A stretch of 38,744 nucleotides of DNA from Thermoleophilaceae bacterium (GCA_016929195.1 JAFGJG010000087.1:1-38744); one strand, 5' to 3'; shown: positions 24,611 to 33,174, counted from the first letter of the stretch. Notes: generated by a model from the sequence alone, not told the origin. Numbers and translations are program-made.

Positions 24611-25390
24611 TCAGCCGCCTCGCAGCGCCGCGGGCAGGTCGGTGATCGAGGCGAGCACGGCGGTCGGCAGCACGTGCGAGGCGTTGAGCGCGTCCTCGCG
24701 GAACTTGCCGGTCCGCACGAGATAGCCCGACAGCCCGGCGGACATCGCGCCGCCCACGTCGGTCTCCACGTCGTCGCCGACCATGGCCGCCTCCGATGCG
24801 GGGACGCCGGCATCCTCGAGACTCTGCTCGAAGAAGGCGGGCGCCGGCTTGCCGACCACGTATGCCCGGCGGCCGCTCGCGTACTCGAGCGCGGCCACGA
24901 ACGCTCCCACGTCGAGCGACAGGCCATCCTCCGTCAGCCAGTAGCGGTTCTTCTGAAGCGCCACGAGCTCGGCGCCGTCCATGAGGAGCCGGAACGCGTC
25001 GTTCAGGACCTCGTAGGAGAAGGCGTCGCCCAGATCGCCGACGATCACGGCGTCGGCGCGCCGGCCGACCGCCTCGAGCTGCTCGAAGTCGCGCTTGACC
25101 TCCTCGTTCATCACGAGCGCCACGCGCTCGTGACCGCGCTCGCGGCAATGCCGGACCGCGAGGCCGGCGGGGGTCACGAGCTCCCGGTCGTCCACCGCGA
25201 TGCCGATTCGCCTGAGCTTCTCGAGCGTGGCCGCGCGCGACCTCACCGTCGTGTTCGTCACGAAGCGCAGGATGTACCCGTCGGAGCGGAGCCGCTCGAC
25301 CGCGGCGACGGCCCCGGGCAGGGGCTGCTCGCCGACGTACAGGACGCCGTCCAGGTCCAGCAGGACGGCTCTGACCGCGGGAGCGGGCAC
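24611..25390 (-). CDS. HAD-IIA family phosphatase
   Basis: A 259-residue haloacid dehalogenase phosphatase of subclass IIA (NagD/LHPP-like). Motif I DLDGVLYVG supplies nucleophile D12 and D14; motif II is FVTNTTVRSR, and motif III/IV KPAPAFFEQ with VGDDVETDVGGA. The cap region lies between about 85 and 180. Likely substrates are small phosphate esters such as glycerol phosphates or phospho-amino acids; the neighbour with lysophosphatidate acyltransferase makes glycerol-phosphate metabolism plausible but unproven. GTG 25390 lies 1 base after the acyltransferase stop, so the two are coupled. Confidence 0.87.
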   Translation of the reverse strand: MPAPAVRAVLLDLDGVLYVGEQPLPGAVAAVERLRSDGYILRFVTNTTVRSRAATLEKLRRIGIAVDDRELVTPAGLAVRHCRERGHERVALVMNEEVKRDFEQLEAVGRRADAVIVGDLGDAFSYEVLNDAFRLLMDGAELVALQKNRYWLTEDGLSLDVGAFVAALEYASGRRAYVVGKPAPAFFEQSLEDAGVPASEAAMVGDDVETDVGGAMSAGLSGYLVRTGKFREDALNASHVLPTAVLASITDLPAALRGG

Positions 25391-25391
25391 G

Positions 25392-26222
25392 TCAGCGCCG
25401 GCCTCCCGGCAGGACGCCGCGGATCCGCCGCATGCGTGCCCGCCGTCGCCGTCGCTTGCGCACCCGGCCCGGCTCGAGCCGCCCGATCAGGCGCGGCTCG
25501 CGCGTCTGGCGGCGCGCCACGAGGCCGGCCGCGGCCAGCCCTGCGAACAGGGCGCCGCCGGCGGCGCTGAGCCGGCCGTACTCGCTCCGGACGGCCGGCC
25601 AGACCTCGTCGTCCACGAGCACGTGCACCGCGTCGGGGGAACCGGCCAGCGCGGACGCCTCCACCGGCTCGAGGAAGGTGACGCGCACCCGCCTGGGCTT
25701 GGGCAGCGGCCCGAGCCACAGGTGTGCGGTCCCGCTGACGGCGGCCGGCACGATCGGCGCGCCCGTGGCCAGGGCCAGGTGCCCGGCACCGTGCCGCGGC
25801 GCGCCGAGCGCGTCCGGCTCGTCGACGCGCGTGCCCTCCGGGAAGATCGCCACGAGGCCGCCGTGGCCGAGGATCGCCGCCGCGGTCTCCATCGCGTCCG
25901 AGTCGGCCTGGCCGCGCCGCACCGGAAACGCGCCGAGCCTCGGCAGCAGCCACCCGGCCGGGCCGCGGAACAGCTCCGCCTTGGCCATGTAGCGGAGGTG
26001 CCGGCGCGTGCCGATCGCGAGGAAGAAGGTGTCGAGGAAGCTCTTGTGATTGGCCACCACGATCGCCGCGCCCTCCGCCGGCACGTGCTCGGCGCCGCTC
26101 ACGCGCAGCCGGAACCAGATGCGAAGGAAGGGGGTGAGCAGCACGCGAACCAGCGCATAGAGCGGCCGCGTGACTCCGCGGTCGCGCGCGAAGGCATGCG
26201 CCCTCTCGAGCTCGGCCGTCAT
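25392..26222 (-). CDS. 1-acylglycerol-3-phosphate acyltransferase (PlsC-like)
   Basis: A 276-residue PlsC-family acyltransferase. NHKSFLD gives the catalytic HX4D at H59-D64, FPEGTR near residue 125 binds the glycerol phosphate, and FPVRR and VPAAVSG are further conserved blocks. The C-terminus is extended by an Arg-rich tail (RVRKRRRRRARMRR) that may bind membrane phosphates. ATG 26222 is preferred because TAGCGT ends 8 bases before it; ATG 26228, two codons upstream in frame, would lie within 2 bases of that hexamer. It is the first gene of a six-gene minus-strand operon ending in the P-type ATPase and small membrane protein. Confidence 0.88.
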   Translation of the reverse strand: MTAELERAHAFARDRGVTRPLYALVRVLLTPFLRIWFRLRVSGAEHVPAEGAAIVVANHKSFLDTFFLAIGTRRHLRYMAKAELFRGPAGWLLPRLGAFPVRRGQADSDAMETAAAILGHGGLVAIFPEGTRVDEPDALGAPRHGAGHLALATGAPIVPAAVSGTAHLWLGPLPKPRRVRVTFLEPVEASALAGSPDAVHVLVDDEVWPAVRSEYGRLSAAGGALFAGLAAAGLVARRQTREPRLIGRLEPGRVRKRRRRRARMRRIRGVLPGGRR

Positions 26223-26230
26223 CCACATCG

Positions 26231-26236
26231 ACGCTA
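26231..26236 (-). promoter_or_regulatory. -10-like element of acyltransferase operon
   Basis: TAGCGT on the minus strand, 8 bases before ATG 26222. No GATGSS element stands 18 bases upstream. Predicts a leaderless or near-leaderless transcript. Confidence 0.4.
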
Positions 26237-26321
26237 GGGGCGCGCCGGTCCCCGCACCTCGGTGCTCTGCCCGCCGCCGTGGCGGCTTACTACTGATGTC
26301 CGCGCGGGCCCCGGAGTCCAG

Positions 26322-26327
26322 CATGGT
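26322..26327 (+). promoter_or_regulatory. -10-like element of esterase operon
   Basis: CATGGT ends 6 bases before ATG 26334, the same spacing seen at the two CBS genes. Immediately upstream GGGCCCCGGAGTCC (26307-26320) is a poor match to a DosR-type inverted repeat. The promoter assignment rests on spacing alone. Confidence 0.4.
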
Positions 26328-26333
26328 GACGTC

Positions 26334-27647
26334 ATGGACGCGCTGCACGCGGCTATCAGGGGCCAGGCGCGCCCGCTGACCGGAGCGCCCGGGGACCACG
26401 ACGAGCTGCTGCGGCTCGTGGCCGGCGCCCGGGTCGTGCTGCTGGGCGAGTCCACCCACGGCACCCACGAGTTCTACCGCCAGCGCGCGGTGATCACGAA
26501 GCGCCTGATCGAGGAGCACGGCTTCAGCGCGATCGCCGTCGAGGCCGACTGGCCGGACGCCTACCGCGCCAACCGCTGGGTCCACGGCGGCGGCGACGAC
26601 CCGGACGCCGAGCGCGCGCTCGCCGGCTTCAAGCGGTTCCCGACCTGGATGTGGCGGAACGCGGACGTGCTCGACCTGATCGGCTGGCTCCGTGCCCACA
26701 ACGAGCGCGCGGAACACCCGGCCGGCTTCTACGGGCTCGACCTGTACAGCCTCTTCCGCTCCATCGAGGCCGTGATCGCCTACCTCGCCGAGGTGGACCC
26801 GCCCGCCGCCGAGCGGGCGCGGAGCCGCTTCGGCTGCTTCGACCGTTTCGAGGAGAGTCAGGCCTACGGCCACGCGGTCGCGCGCGGCGTGTCCGAGCCG
26901 TGCCGCCAGGGGGTCGTCCGCCAGCTCCTCGAGCTTCAGCGCAGCTCCGGCGACTACCTCCGGCGCGACGGGGTCGCCGCCGAGGACGAGCAGTTCTATG
27001 CCGAGGAGAACGCGCGGCTCGTCCTGGACGCGGAGGAGTACTACCGCTCGATGTTCGACGGGGCGGCGGCGTCCTGGAACCTGCGTGACCGCCACATGGC
27101 CGACACGCTCGACCGGCTCCTGGCCCACCTCGACCGCCGCGACGGCGAGGCGCGGGTCGTGGTCTGGGCGCACAACTCGCACGTCGGCGACGCCCGCAGC
27201 ACCGAGATGGGCCGCCGGGGCGAGCTCAACCTCGGGCAGCTCGCGCGCGAGCGCCACGGCAGCGCGGTCCGGCTCGTCGGCTTCACGACCTATGACGGCA
27301 CGGTCAGCGCCGCGTCGGATTGGGACGCCCCCGTCGAGCGCAGGCGCGTGAATCCCGCGCTGCCGGGGTCGTACGAGGCGCTCTTCCACGAGCTCCAGCT
27401 CCCCGCGTTCTGGCTGCCGCTCGGCACGCGCGAGGCGGCGATGCTCGAGGAGCCGCGGCTCGAGCGTGCGATCGGGGTGATCTACCGTCCCGAGACCGAG
27501 CGCGCGAGCCACTACTTCGGCGCCAGCCTCACGGGCCAGTTCGACGCGGTCGTGCACATCGACAGCACACGCGCCGTGGAGCCGCTCGAGCGCACGCTGA
27601 CCTGGCAGCGCGGCGAGCCGCCCGAGACCTATCCGACGGCCCTCTGA
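26334..27647 (+). CDS. Erythromycin-esterase-family protein (Rv2030c-like)
   Basis: A 437-residue member of the EreA/EreB-like hydrolase family. GESTHGTHEFYR at residues 39-50 supplies the conserved Glu and the two His, VEADWPDAY (residues 69-77) carries a second acidic site, and VVVWAHNSHVGDAR is the third signature. Most family members in environmental actinobacteria are not resistance enzymes; Mycobacterium tuberculosis Rv2030c, a DosR-regulon gene next to pfkB (Rv2029c), carries the same domain. ATG 26334 is set by the -10-like CATGGT 6 bases upstream and by homology, which starts near residue 5. The IMPase-like gene follows after 5 bases and PfkB after that. The substrate is unknown. Confidence 0.88.
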   Translation: MDALHAAIRGQARPLTGAPGDHDELLRLVAGARVVLLGESTHGTHEFYRQRAVITKRLIEEHGFSAIAVEADWPDAYRANRWVHGGGDDPDAERALAGFKRFPTWMWRNADVLDLIGWLRAHNERAEHPAGFYGLDLYSLFRSIEAVIAYLAEVDPPAAERARSRFGCFDRFEESQAYGHAVARGVSEPCRQGVVRQLLELQRSSGDYLRRDGVAAEDEQFYAEENARLVLDAEEYYRSMFDGAAASWNLRDRHMADTLDRLLAHLDRRDGEARVVVWAHNSHVGDARSTEMGRRGELNLGQLARERHGSAVRLVGFTTYDGTVSAASDWDAPVERRRVNPALPGSYEALFHELQLPAFWLPLGTREAAMLEEPRLERAIGVIYRPETERASHYFGASLTGQFDAVVHIDSTRAVEPLERTLTWQRGEPPETYPTAL

Positions 27648-27652
27648 CGGAT

Positions 27653-28489
27653 GTGAGAGCGCCGCTTCCGGACGAGCTCCCGCGGCTGCTGCTCGCGGCG
27701 GAGCGCGCCATCGAGGCCGCGGCAGGCGCGCTCGTGCGCGGCCGCGGCCACGTGCACGCGCTGATCGACAAGGGCGACTACGGGTTCGCGACGGTCGTCG
27801 ACGTCGAGATCGAGCGCATCGTGCGCGAGCTGCTCCAGGAGAGCGCGCCCGGGATCCCATTCCTCGGAGAGGAGGAGGGCGGCGGGAGCATCGCCTCGGA
27901 GGCGCTCTGGGTGCTCGACCCGATCGACGGAACGTCCAACTACGCGGACGGCAGCCCGCTGTGCGCGGTCTCCCTGGCCCTGCTCAGGGGCGGCCGGCCC
28001 GTCATCGGGGTGGTCGACGCGCCGCTCTTGGGCGAGCGCTACGTCGCAACGGAGGGAGCGGGCGCGTTCCTGAACGGCGTGCCGGTACGGGTGGCGCCCC
28101 GGGAGGTCGGCGATCCACTCGTCGCCCTCTCGGACTTCGCGTTCGGGGGCAAGCACCAGGCCTCCAACGAGCTGCGCTTCGCGGTGATGGAGGAGCTGGC
28201 GCGGCGATCGCTGCGCCTGCGGCTGCACGGGTCGGTCGCGCTCGACCTGGCCTGGCTGGCGGCCGGTCGCATGTCCGGGACCGTCGCGCTGTCGAACCGC
28301 CCGTGGGACGTCAGCGCGGGGGTGCTGCTCGTCCGGGAGGCGGGCGGCGGCGTCTTCGATGACAAGGGCGCAACATTCGGGCCGGGCGCGGAGTCCACAG
28401 TGGCCTGCGCGCCGTTCTTCCGCGACCGGCTGCTGGCGGTCCTGGGTGACGCGCGAGCGGCCGCGGAAGCACGCGAGGACGATGGCTAG
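27653..28489 (+). CDS. Inositol monophosphatase-family phosphatase
   Basis: A 278-residue Mg2+-dependent Li+-sensitive-type phosphatase. GEEEGG near 72-77, DPIDGTSNY at 89-97 and NRPWDVSAGVLLVREAGG near 211-228 supply the metal ligands. It may hydrolyse inositol phosphate, fructose-1,6-bisphosphate, histidinol phosphate or another sugar phosphate; the neighbour PfkB makes a hexose phosphate plausible. GTG 27653 begins the conserved region and lies 5 bases after the esterase stop. The frame is open upstream only as shadow of the esterase gene. Confidence 0.87.
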   Translation: MRAPLPDELPRLLLAAERAIEAAAGALVRGRGHVHALIDKGDYGFATVVDVEIERIVRELLQESAPGIPFLGEEEGGGSIASEALWVLDPIDGTSNYADGSPLCAVSLALLRGGRPVIGVVDAPLLGERYVATEGAGAFLNGVPVRVAPREVGDPLVALSDFAFGGKHQASNELRFAVMEELARRSLRLRLHGSVALDLAWLAAGRMSGTVALSNRPWDVSAGVLLVREAGGGVFDDKGATFGPGAESTVACAPFFRDRLLAVLGDARAAAEAREDDG

Positions 28490-28505
28490 AGGATCTTCCA
28501 CGCAT

Positions 28506-29447
28506 ATGACTCCCCCGCCGCCGGTCGAGGTGGCGCTGCTCGCGCCGTCGCCGATCCTCACGGTCACGCTCGAACGTGGAGCGGAGGAGCCCGAGCTGCA
28601 CCTCCACGCCGGCGGTCAGGGCTTCTGGGTCGCGCGCATGCTTCGCGGCCTCGGCGTGGAGGTGGGCTTCTGCGCTCCGCTCGGAGGTGAGACCGGCACC
28701 GTGCTGGGCACGCTCCTCGAGGAGGCGGGGCTGGTCCTCGACGCGGTGGAGACCCGCGCCCCGAACGGGTCGTACGTGCACGACCGGCGCGGGAACGAGG
28801 GCCTCGTCACGATCGCCGAGACGAGCAGTCCGCGACTGTCTCGCCACGAGGCCGACGCCCTCTTCGCCGCGATGCTCAGCGCGTCCCTCGACTGCGGCGT
28901 GGCGGCGCTGACCGGCCCGCGCTCACCGGGCCTCGTGAGCGGCGACTTCTACCGCCGCCTCGCCCGCGACCTGACCCGGAACGGGTGCATCGTGGCGGCC
29001 GACCTGTCGGGCGAAGCGCTCAGGGCGGCCGTCGAGGGCGGACTGGACCTGCTCCACCTGAGCGAGCGCGAGCTGGGCACGCATGTGGGCGGCCTGCCCG
29101 CGGACACGGCCGGCATGGTCCGGGCGATCGAGCGGCTGCGCGTGAACGGCGCACGTCAGGTGCTCGTGTCGCGCGGCCCGCTTCCGGCTCTGGCGCTCCT
29201 CGACGACGGCCTGTTCGAGGTGGTCGGGCCGGTCTTCGAGCCGCTCGAGCACCGTGGCCCGGGCGACTCGATGTTCGCCGCGATCGTGGCATCCCTCGCA
29301 CGCGGGCGGCCCGTGGCGGAGGCGCTCCGGCTGGGAGCGGCCGCCGGCGCGCTGAACGCGACCCGGCGCGGACTCGGCAGCGGGACGAGGCAGGACGTCG
29401 AGCGCCTCGCGAGAAGCGTCGAGCTGCGCCCGCTGAAGCCCGCCTAG
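28506..29447 (+). CDS. pfkB: PfkB-family sugar-phosphate kinase
   Basis: A 313-residue ribokinase-fold kinase. LHAGGQGFWVARMLRGLG near residues 35-52 is the substrate-binding GG motif of the FruK/LacC/PfkB branch; HRGPGDSMFAAI near residues 248-259 is the anion-hole and catalytic-Asp motif, with the first Gly-Ala-Gly changed to Gly-Pro-Gly. It probably phosphorylates a hexose phosphate. ATG 28506 is used, but ATG 28482, overlapping the IMPase stop and preceded by GAGGAC, would add eight residues (MARGSSTH) and couple the genes. Its TAG stop shares CTAG 29444-29447 with the convergent USP. Mycobacterial PfkB (Rv2029c) is a DosR-regulon gene. Confidence 0.85.
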   Translation: MTPPPPVEVALLAPSPILTVTLERGAEEPELHLHAGGQGFWVARMLRGLGVEVGFCAPLGGETGTVLGTLLEEAGLVLDAVETRAPNGSYVHDRRGNEGLVTIAETSSPRLSRHEADALFAAMLSASLDCGVAALTGPRSPGLVSGDFYRRLARDLTRNGCIVAADLSGEALRAAVEGGLDLLHLSERELGTHVGGLPADTAGMVRAIERLRVNGARQVLVSRGPLPALALLDDGLFEVVGPVFEPLEHRGPGDSMFAAIVASLARGRPVAEALRLGAAAGALNATRRGLGSGTRQDVERLARSVELRPLKPA

Positions 29448-30385
29448 CGGCAGGGCACCACGAGCAGCGGCACCGGGCAGTGATGCACCAGTCCCATCGC
29501 CACGCTGCCGAGCAGCGCGACGCCCATGGTCCCGCGGCCGTGCGACCCGACCACGATCGCGGCGGCCTCGTGCTCGCGTGCGCTGTCGATCAGCGTCCCG
29601 GACGTATTCCCGAGCTCCCGCAGCGGCTCCGCGCTCGCGTCCATGCCCGCCTCGCGCGCGATCGCGGCGCCCTCCTCCGCGGTCTGAGCGGCCTTCTCCG
29701 CCAGCTCCGAGTCGATCTCCCTGGCGCCCGCCACCGCCACCGCGGCGGGCATCCCGATGTCGCCCATCGAGGCCACCGTCTCGTAGGGGACCCAGACGGT
29801 GGAGACGATCGCCTCGCGCGCGGCGAAGAGCCCTGCCGCCGCCTCGATCCCGCGCCGCGACTCGTCGGAGCCGTCGTAGGCGAGGATCACCGGGCCGGCA
29901 CCGGGCTCGGCCGCGTCGCGGGGGACGATCAGGACCGGCCGCCTGCTGTGGTGGACCAGCCCCGACGACACGCTTCCGAGCAGCGCGGACTTGACGGTGC
30001 CCAGCCCCTCCGACCCGACGACGATCGCCGCGGCGTCGTGCTCGTCCGCGAGGGCGATCAGAGTCGGCCATGCCTTCGGCTTGCCCCGCGCCACCACGCC
30101 TCTGGCGTCGAAGCCGGCCTCGGTGGCGAGCCTCACGCCGGTGGTCGTCACCTCCTCCGCGCGCACCGCCTCGCCGGCGTCGAACTCGGCCGAGGCCTCC
30201 TTCATCGTGCCGGTCAGGGAGTCCGTGTCCGCGCGGAGGAGCAGCGTCGCGAGCGACTCCCAGACGTGCGCCACGATCGCCGGCCGGGGCGCCAGCAGGG
30301 CCCCGGCGCCGCGAATCGCGGCCTCCGCGTCGTCGAGCCCGTCGAAGCCGATCAGAACGGGCCCGCGATCTCCCTGATCCGTCAT
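29444..30385 (-). CDS. Universal stress protein, tandem Usp domains
   Basis: A 313-residue protein with two well-preserved Usp domains. Domain 1 (PVLIGFDGLDDAEAAIRG) has GSEGLGTVKSALLGSV and domain 2 (PVILAYDGSDESRRGIEA) has GSHGRGTMGVALLGSV; both fit G-x2-G-x9-G-S, so both should bind ATP. ATG 30385 overlaps the stop of the acyl-CoA synthetase fusion (ATGA), implying coupling. In addition TACCCT lies exactly 6 bases before this ATG, so it may also be transcribed independently as a leaderless mRNA. The 3' end shares CTAG with pfkB. Confidence 0.92.
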   Translation of the reverse strand: MTDQGDRGPVLIGFDGLDDAEAAIRGAGALLAPRPAIVAHVWESLATLLLRADTDSLTGTMKEASAEFDAGEAVRAEEVTTTGVRLATEAGFDARGVVARGKPKAWPTLIALADEHDAAAIVVGSEGLGTVKSALLGSVSSGLVHHSRRPVLIVPRDAAEPGAGPVILAYDGSDESRRGIEAAAGLFAAREAIVSTVWVPYETVASMGDIGMPAAVAVAGAREIDSELAEKAAQTAEEGAAIAREAGMDASAEPLRELGNTSGTLIDSAREHEAAAIVVGSHGRGTMGVALLGSVAMGLVHHCPVPLLVVPCR

Positions 30386-33117
30386 GCGCCGAGGGTATGT
30401 GAAGCGGCGGGCGGGAGCGCCGCCGGCGCCTCCGCGGTCACCCCGGGCCAGGGCGCGGGCGGGCTCGGCGGGGCCACCCGCACTCGCGCGTCGAGCACCG
30501 TCGCCCCGGCCGGCCCGACGAGGACCGGGTTGCAGTCGAGCTCCACCACCTCCGGGTGAGCCTCTGCCAGCCTGCCGAGCCGCGTGATGATGTCCTGGAG
30601 GGCGCCGGCGTCAGCGCGCGCGGAGCCGCGGTAGCCGTCGAGCATGCGCCTGACCCGAAGCCGGTCGACCATCCTGGCGGCCTCCGCGTCGGTGACCGGC
30701 GCCAGGCGGATCTGGACGTCGCCCAGCAGGTCGGCCAGTGTGCCGCCCGCCCCGCAGACCACGAGCGCGCCGAGCGCGGGGTCCGAGGCGATGCCGCACA
30801 GCATCTCCACACCGCCCTCCGCCTGGCGCTGCACGACGAATCCCCCGGGCTGAAAGCCCGCCCGCCGGAGCCGGCGGCCCATGCGCTCGGCCGCCTCGCG
30901 GACGGCCCGCTCGCCTTCGAGACCGAGCTCGACCGCTCCCTCCTCCGTCTTGTGGACGAGCCCCGAGGCGCTCGCCTTCAGCACGACCTTGCCGCCGAGG
31001 TCGGCGGCGGCGCGCCCCGCCGTGACGGGACCGCGGGCGAAGTGAGAATCGACCAGCGGAATCCCCCAGGCGCCGAGCAGGCTCTCCACCTCGGGCGATT
31101 CGAGCCAGCGCGGCCCGTCCGCCACCGCACCCGCCAGCAGCTCGGCGGCGCGGCTCCGGTCCACGTCGGGATGCACGGGCAGGGTGCCCGGCGGCTGTTC
31201 GCGCCAGCGGACGTACTCCGCGACCCGCGCCAGCGCGCGCGCAGCGCTCTCCGGGTAGGCGAACTCAGCCGGGCCGCGGTTGCCGTCGGTCGCCGCGGCG
31301 CCGAAGAGCACCGCGAGCAGCGGGAGGCGTGACTCGCGCGCGAGCGGGGCGAGCTCACGCCGCACCTCCTCGACCCCGGTCGCGAGGGCGGGCGTGAAGA
31401 GGGCGATGACGGCGTCGACCTCACCAGAGTCGGCGAGCAGCTCGGCCGCGCGGCGCAGGTCGGGTCCGGTGGCTGCGGCGAGCAGGTCGACCGGGTTGGC
31501 GGTGGACGCGTGCGGTGGGGCGATCTCGGCCAGCCGGCCGCGGAGCGCGGCCGTGAGCTCCGGCACCTCGAGGCCGCCGGCCAGGCAGGCGTCCGCGCAG
31601 AGGATCGCCGGCCCCCCGGCGTTGGTGACGATCGCGACCCGGCCGCCGCGCGGGAGCGGCTGGGTGGCGAGCAGGGTGCCGAGGTCGAAGAGCTCGCCGA
31701 GCGTCTCCGCACGGATGATCCCGGCCTGCCGGAACAGCGCCTCGGCTCCGGCGTCCGAGGCGGCCACGGCGGCGCCGGTGTGCGAGGCCGCCGCGCGGGC
31801 GCCCGCCTGCGAGCGACCCGCGCGCACCGCGGCGATCGGCTTGGTCCGCGCGAGCCGGCGGGCCACACGGGCGAAGTTGCGCGGGTTCCCGAACGACTCG
31901 AGGTAGAGCAGGACCGCGTCCGTCGTGTCGTCGTCCTCCCAGTACTCGAGCACGTCGTTCGCCGAGATGTCCGCCCGGTTCCCGATCGACACGAATGACG
32001 AGAGCCCGAGGCCGAGGTGTGCGCAGCGCTCGATCAGCGCGAGCCCCACGCCACCGCTCTGCGAGAGCAGGCCGACGCGGCCGGGCGGCGCTGACTGGCG
32101 CGAGAAGGTCGCGTCGAGCGGGCGGCGCGCCGACGTCAGGCCGAGGCAGTTGGGGCCGATCAGCCGCATTCCGCCGGCGCGGCAGGCGGCCACCAGCTCC
32201 TCCTGCCGGCGCGTGCCCTCCTCGCCGTCCTCCGCGAAGCCGCCCGAGAGGACGAGCAGCGCGCTGACGCCCGCCAGGGCGCACTCGCGGGCGACGGCCG
32301 GGACCGTGGCCGCGGGGGTGGCGACGATGGCCAGCTCGACAGGGCCCGGGAGCTCGGTGACCGAGCTGTAGGCCTTCATGCCGCGCATTCGCCGGTGCCG
32401 CGGGTTGACCGGGTAGAGGGGCCCGTCGAACCCGGAGCGGATGATCGAGTCCAGCACCTGGCGGCCCACGCTCCCCTGACGCGTCGAGGCGCCGACCACA
32501 GCCACGGACTCGGGCTCGAGGAAGTGCCGCACGGCGGCCGCCGAGGCAATCCGCTCGCGCTCGAGGTAGCGCAGCAGCGCCGCCTCGGACAGGTCCGTTG
32601 TCAGCTCGACGGCGAGCCCCGACGGTGACTGCACCATCCGCATCGGAAAGCCGGACTCGCGGAAGACGTCGAGCATGCGCCGGTTCTCCGGCAGCACCTC
32701 CGCGACGAAGATCGAGATGCCGGCCGCGCGGGCGGCGCTCGCCAGGTGCGCCATCAGGATCGTTGCGAGCCCGTGTCCGCGCAGCGCGTCGGCAACCTCG
32801 AACGCGATCTCCGCGCGGTCGCCGTCAACGCGCTCGTAGTCGGCGTGACCGACCACGTGGGCGGGATCGCCCACGGTCGCGAGCACCCCGACCCCGTCCC
32901 GGTCGCCGACCGCGGCGGCCCAGCGTGCGGCCCCGCTGACGTCCGCCCCGGCGGTGAAGAAGCGGAGCCGGCGCGCCTCGGGTGACAGGCTCTCGAGGAA
33001 CGCGCGCAGCGAGTCCAGGTCCTCGTGCCCGACCCGCCGCACATGGACGGTCGACCCGTCGCGCAGCACCACGTCAGCCTCGCTGCTCGGCGCCGCGCCG
33101 TTCCGGTCCGTCGTCAT
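30382..33117 (-). CDS. GNAT-acyl-CoA synthetase (ADP-forming) fusion, Pat-like
   Basis: A 911-residue protein. The N-terminal ~170 residues are a GNAT acetyltransferase (ALRGHGLATILMAHL is the acetyl-CoA loop). Next come the CoA-binding and ligase domains of an NDP-forming acyl-CoA synthetase (VAVVGASTRQGSVGRQV; GLLSQSGGVG), then a C-terminal ATP-grasp domain (KVVLKASASGLVHKTEEGAVEL). N-terminal GNAT order matches Streptomyces-type Pat lysine acetyltransferases, the reverse of enterobacterial PatZ/Pka. The phospho-histidine of active synthetases is retained as H446 (ASHTGAA), whereas E. coli PatZ has lost it. It may therefore acetylate proteins, make acyl-CoA, or both. ATG 33117 is supported by the -10-like GACTAT 6 bases upstream. 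Confidence 0.9.
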   Translation of the reverse strand: MTTDRNGAAPSSEADVVLRDGSTVHVRRVGHEDLDSLRAFLESLSPEARRLRFFTAGADVSGAARWAAAVGDRDGVGVLATVGDPAHVVGHADYERVDGDRAEIAFEVADALRGHGLATILMAHLASAARAAGISIFVAEVLPENRRMLDVFRESGFPMRMVQSPSGLAVELTTDLSEAALLRYLERERIASAAAVRHFLEPESVAVVGASTRQGSVGRQVLDSIIRSGFDGPLYPVNPRHRRMRGMKAYSSVTELPGPVELAIVATPAATVPAVARECALAGVSALLVLSGGFAEDGEEGTRRQEELVAACRAGGMRLIGPNCLGLTSARRPLDATFSRQSAPPGRVGLLSQSGGVGLALIERCAHLGLGLSSFVSIGNRADISANDVLEYWEDDDTTDAVLLYLESFGNPRNFARVARRLARTKPIAAVRAGRSQAGARAAASHTGAAVAASDAGAEALFRQAGIIRAETLGELFDLGTLLATQPLPRGGRVAIVTNAGGPAILCADACLAGGLEVPELTAALRGRLAEIAPPHASTANPVDLLAAATGPDLRRAAELLADSGEVDAVIALFTPALATGVEEVRRELAPLARESRLPLLAVLFGAAATDGNRGPAEFAYPESAARALARVAEYVRWREQPPGTLPVHPDVDRSRAAELLAGAVADGPRWLESPEVESLLGAWGIPLVDSHFARGPVTAGRAAADLGGKVVLKASASGLVHKTEEGAVELGLEGERAVREAAERMGRRLRRAGFQPGGFVVQRQAEGGVEMLCGIASDPALGALVVCGAGGTLADLLGDVQIRLAPVTDAEAARMVDRLRVRRMLDGYRGSARADAGALQDIITRLGRLAEAHPEVVELDCNPVLVGPAGATVLDARVRVAPPSPPAPWPGVTAEAPAALPPAASHTLGA
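30392..30397 (-). promoter_or_regulatory. Possible internal -10 element for USP gene
   Basis: TACCCT on the minus strand, 6 bases before ATG 30385, inside the last codons of the upstream gene. The following CGGCGC is the same as the spacer before the USP at 18850. Could be chance, since it also encodes His-Thr-Leu. Confidence 0.3.
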
Positions 33118-33123
33118 GGCTAC

Positions 33124-33153
33124 ATAGTCGCCGCGCCGGGCGCTGTGCCCATC
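33124..33153 (-). promoter_or_regulatory. Promoter of GNAT-acyl-CoA synthetase gene
   Basis: Minus-strand GATGGG (33153-33148), 18-base spacer, GACTAT (33129-33124), then 6 bases to ATG 33117. It is the fourth instance of the GATGSS-N18 layout and predicts leaderless mRNA. Confidence 0.5.
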
Positions 33154-33174
33154 GGTGAGGCTCCGCCGGGCGAT

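Noticed and set aside
88-26320. Canonical DosR boxes (GGGACT-N2-AGTCCC type) upstream of island genes
   Set aside because: Only partial matches at 88-103 and 26307-26320 were found, with wrong spacing or several mismatches. Regulation by a DosR orthologue through the mycobacterial box is not supported.
26334-27647. Macrolide resistance gene
   Set aside because: The fold is that of erythromycin esterases, but the chromosomal stress-gene context and the mycobacterial Rv2030c parallel argue against a resistance cassette; no mobile element is nearby.
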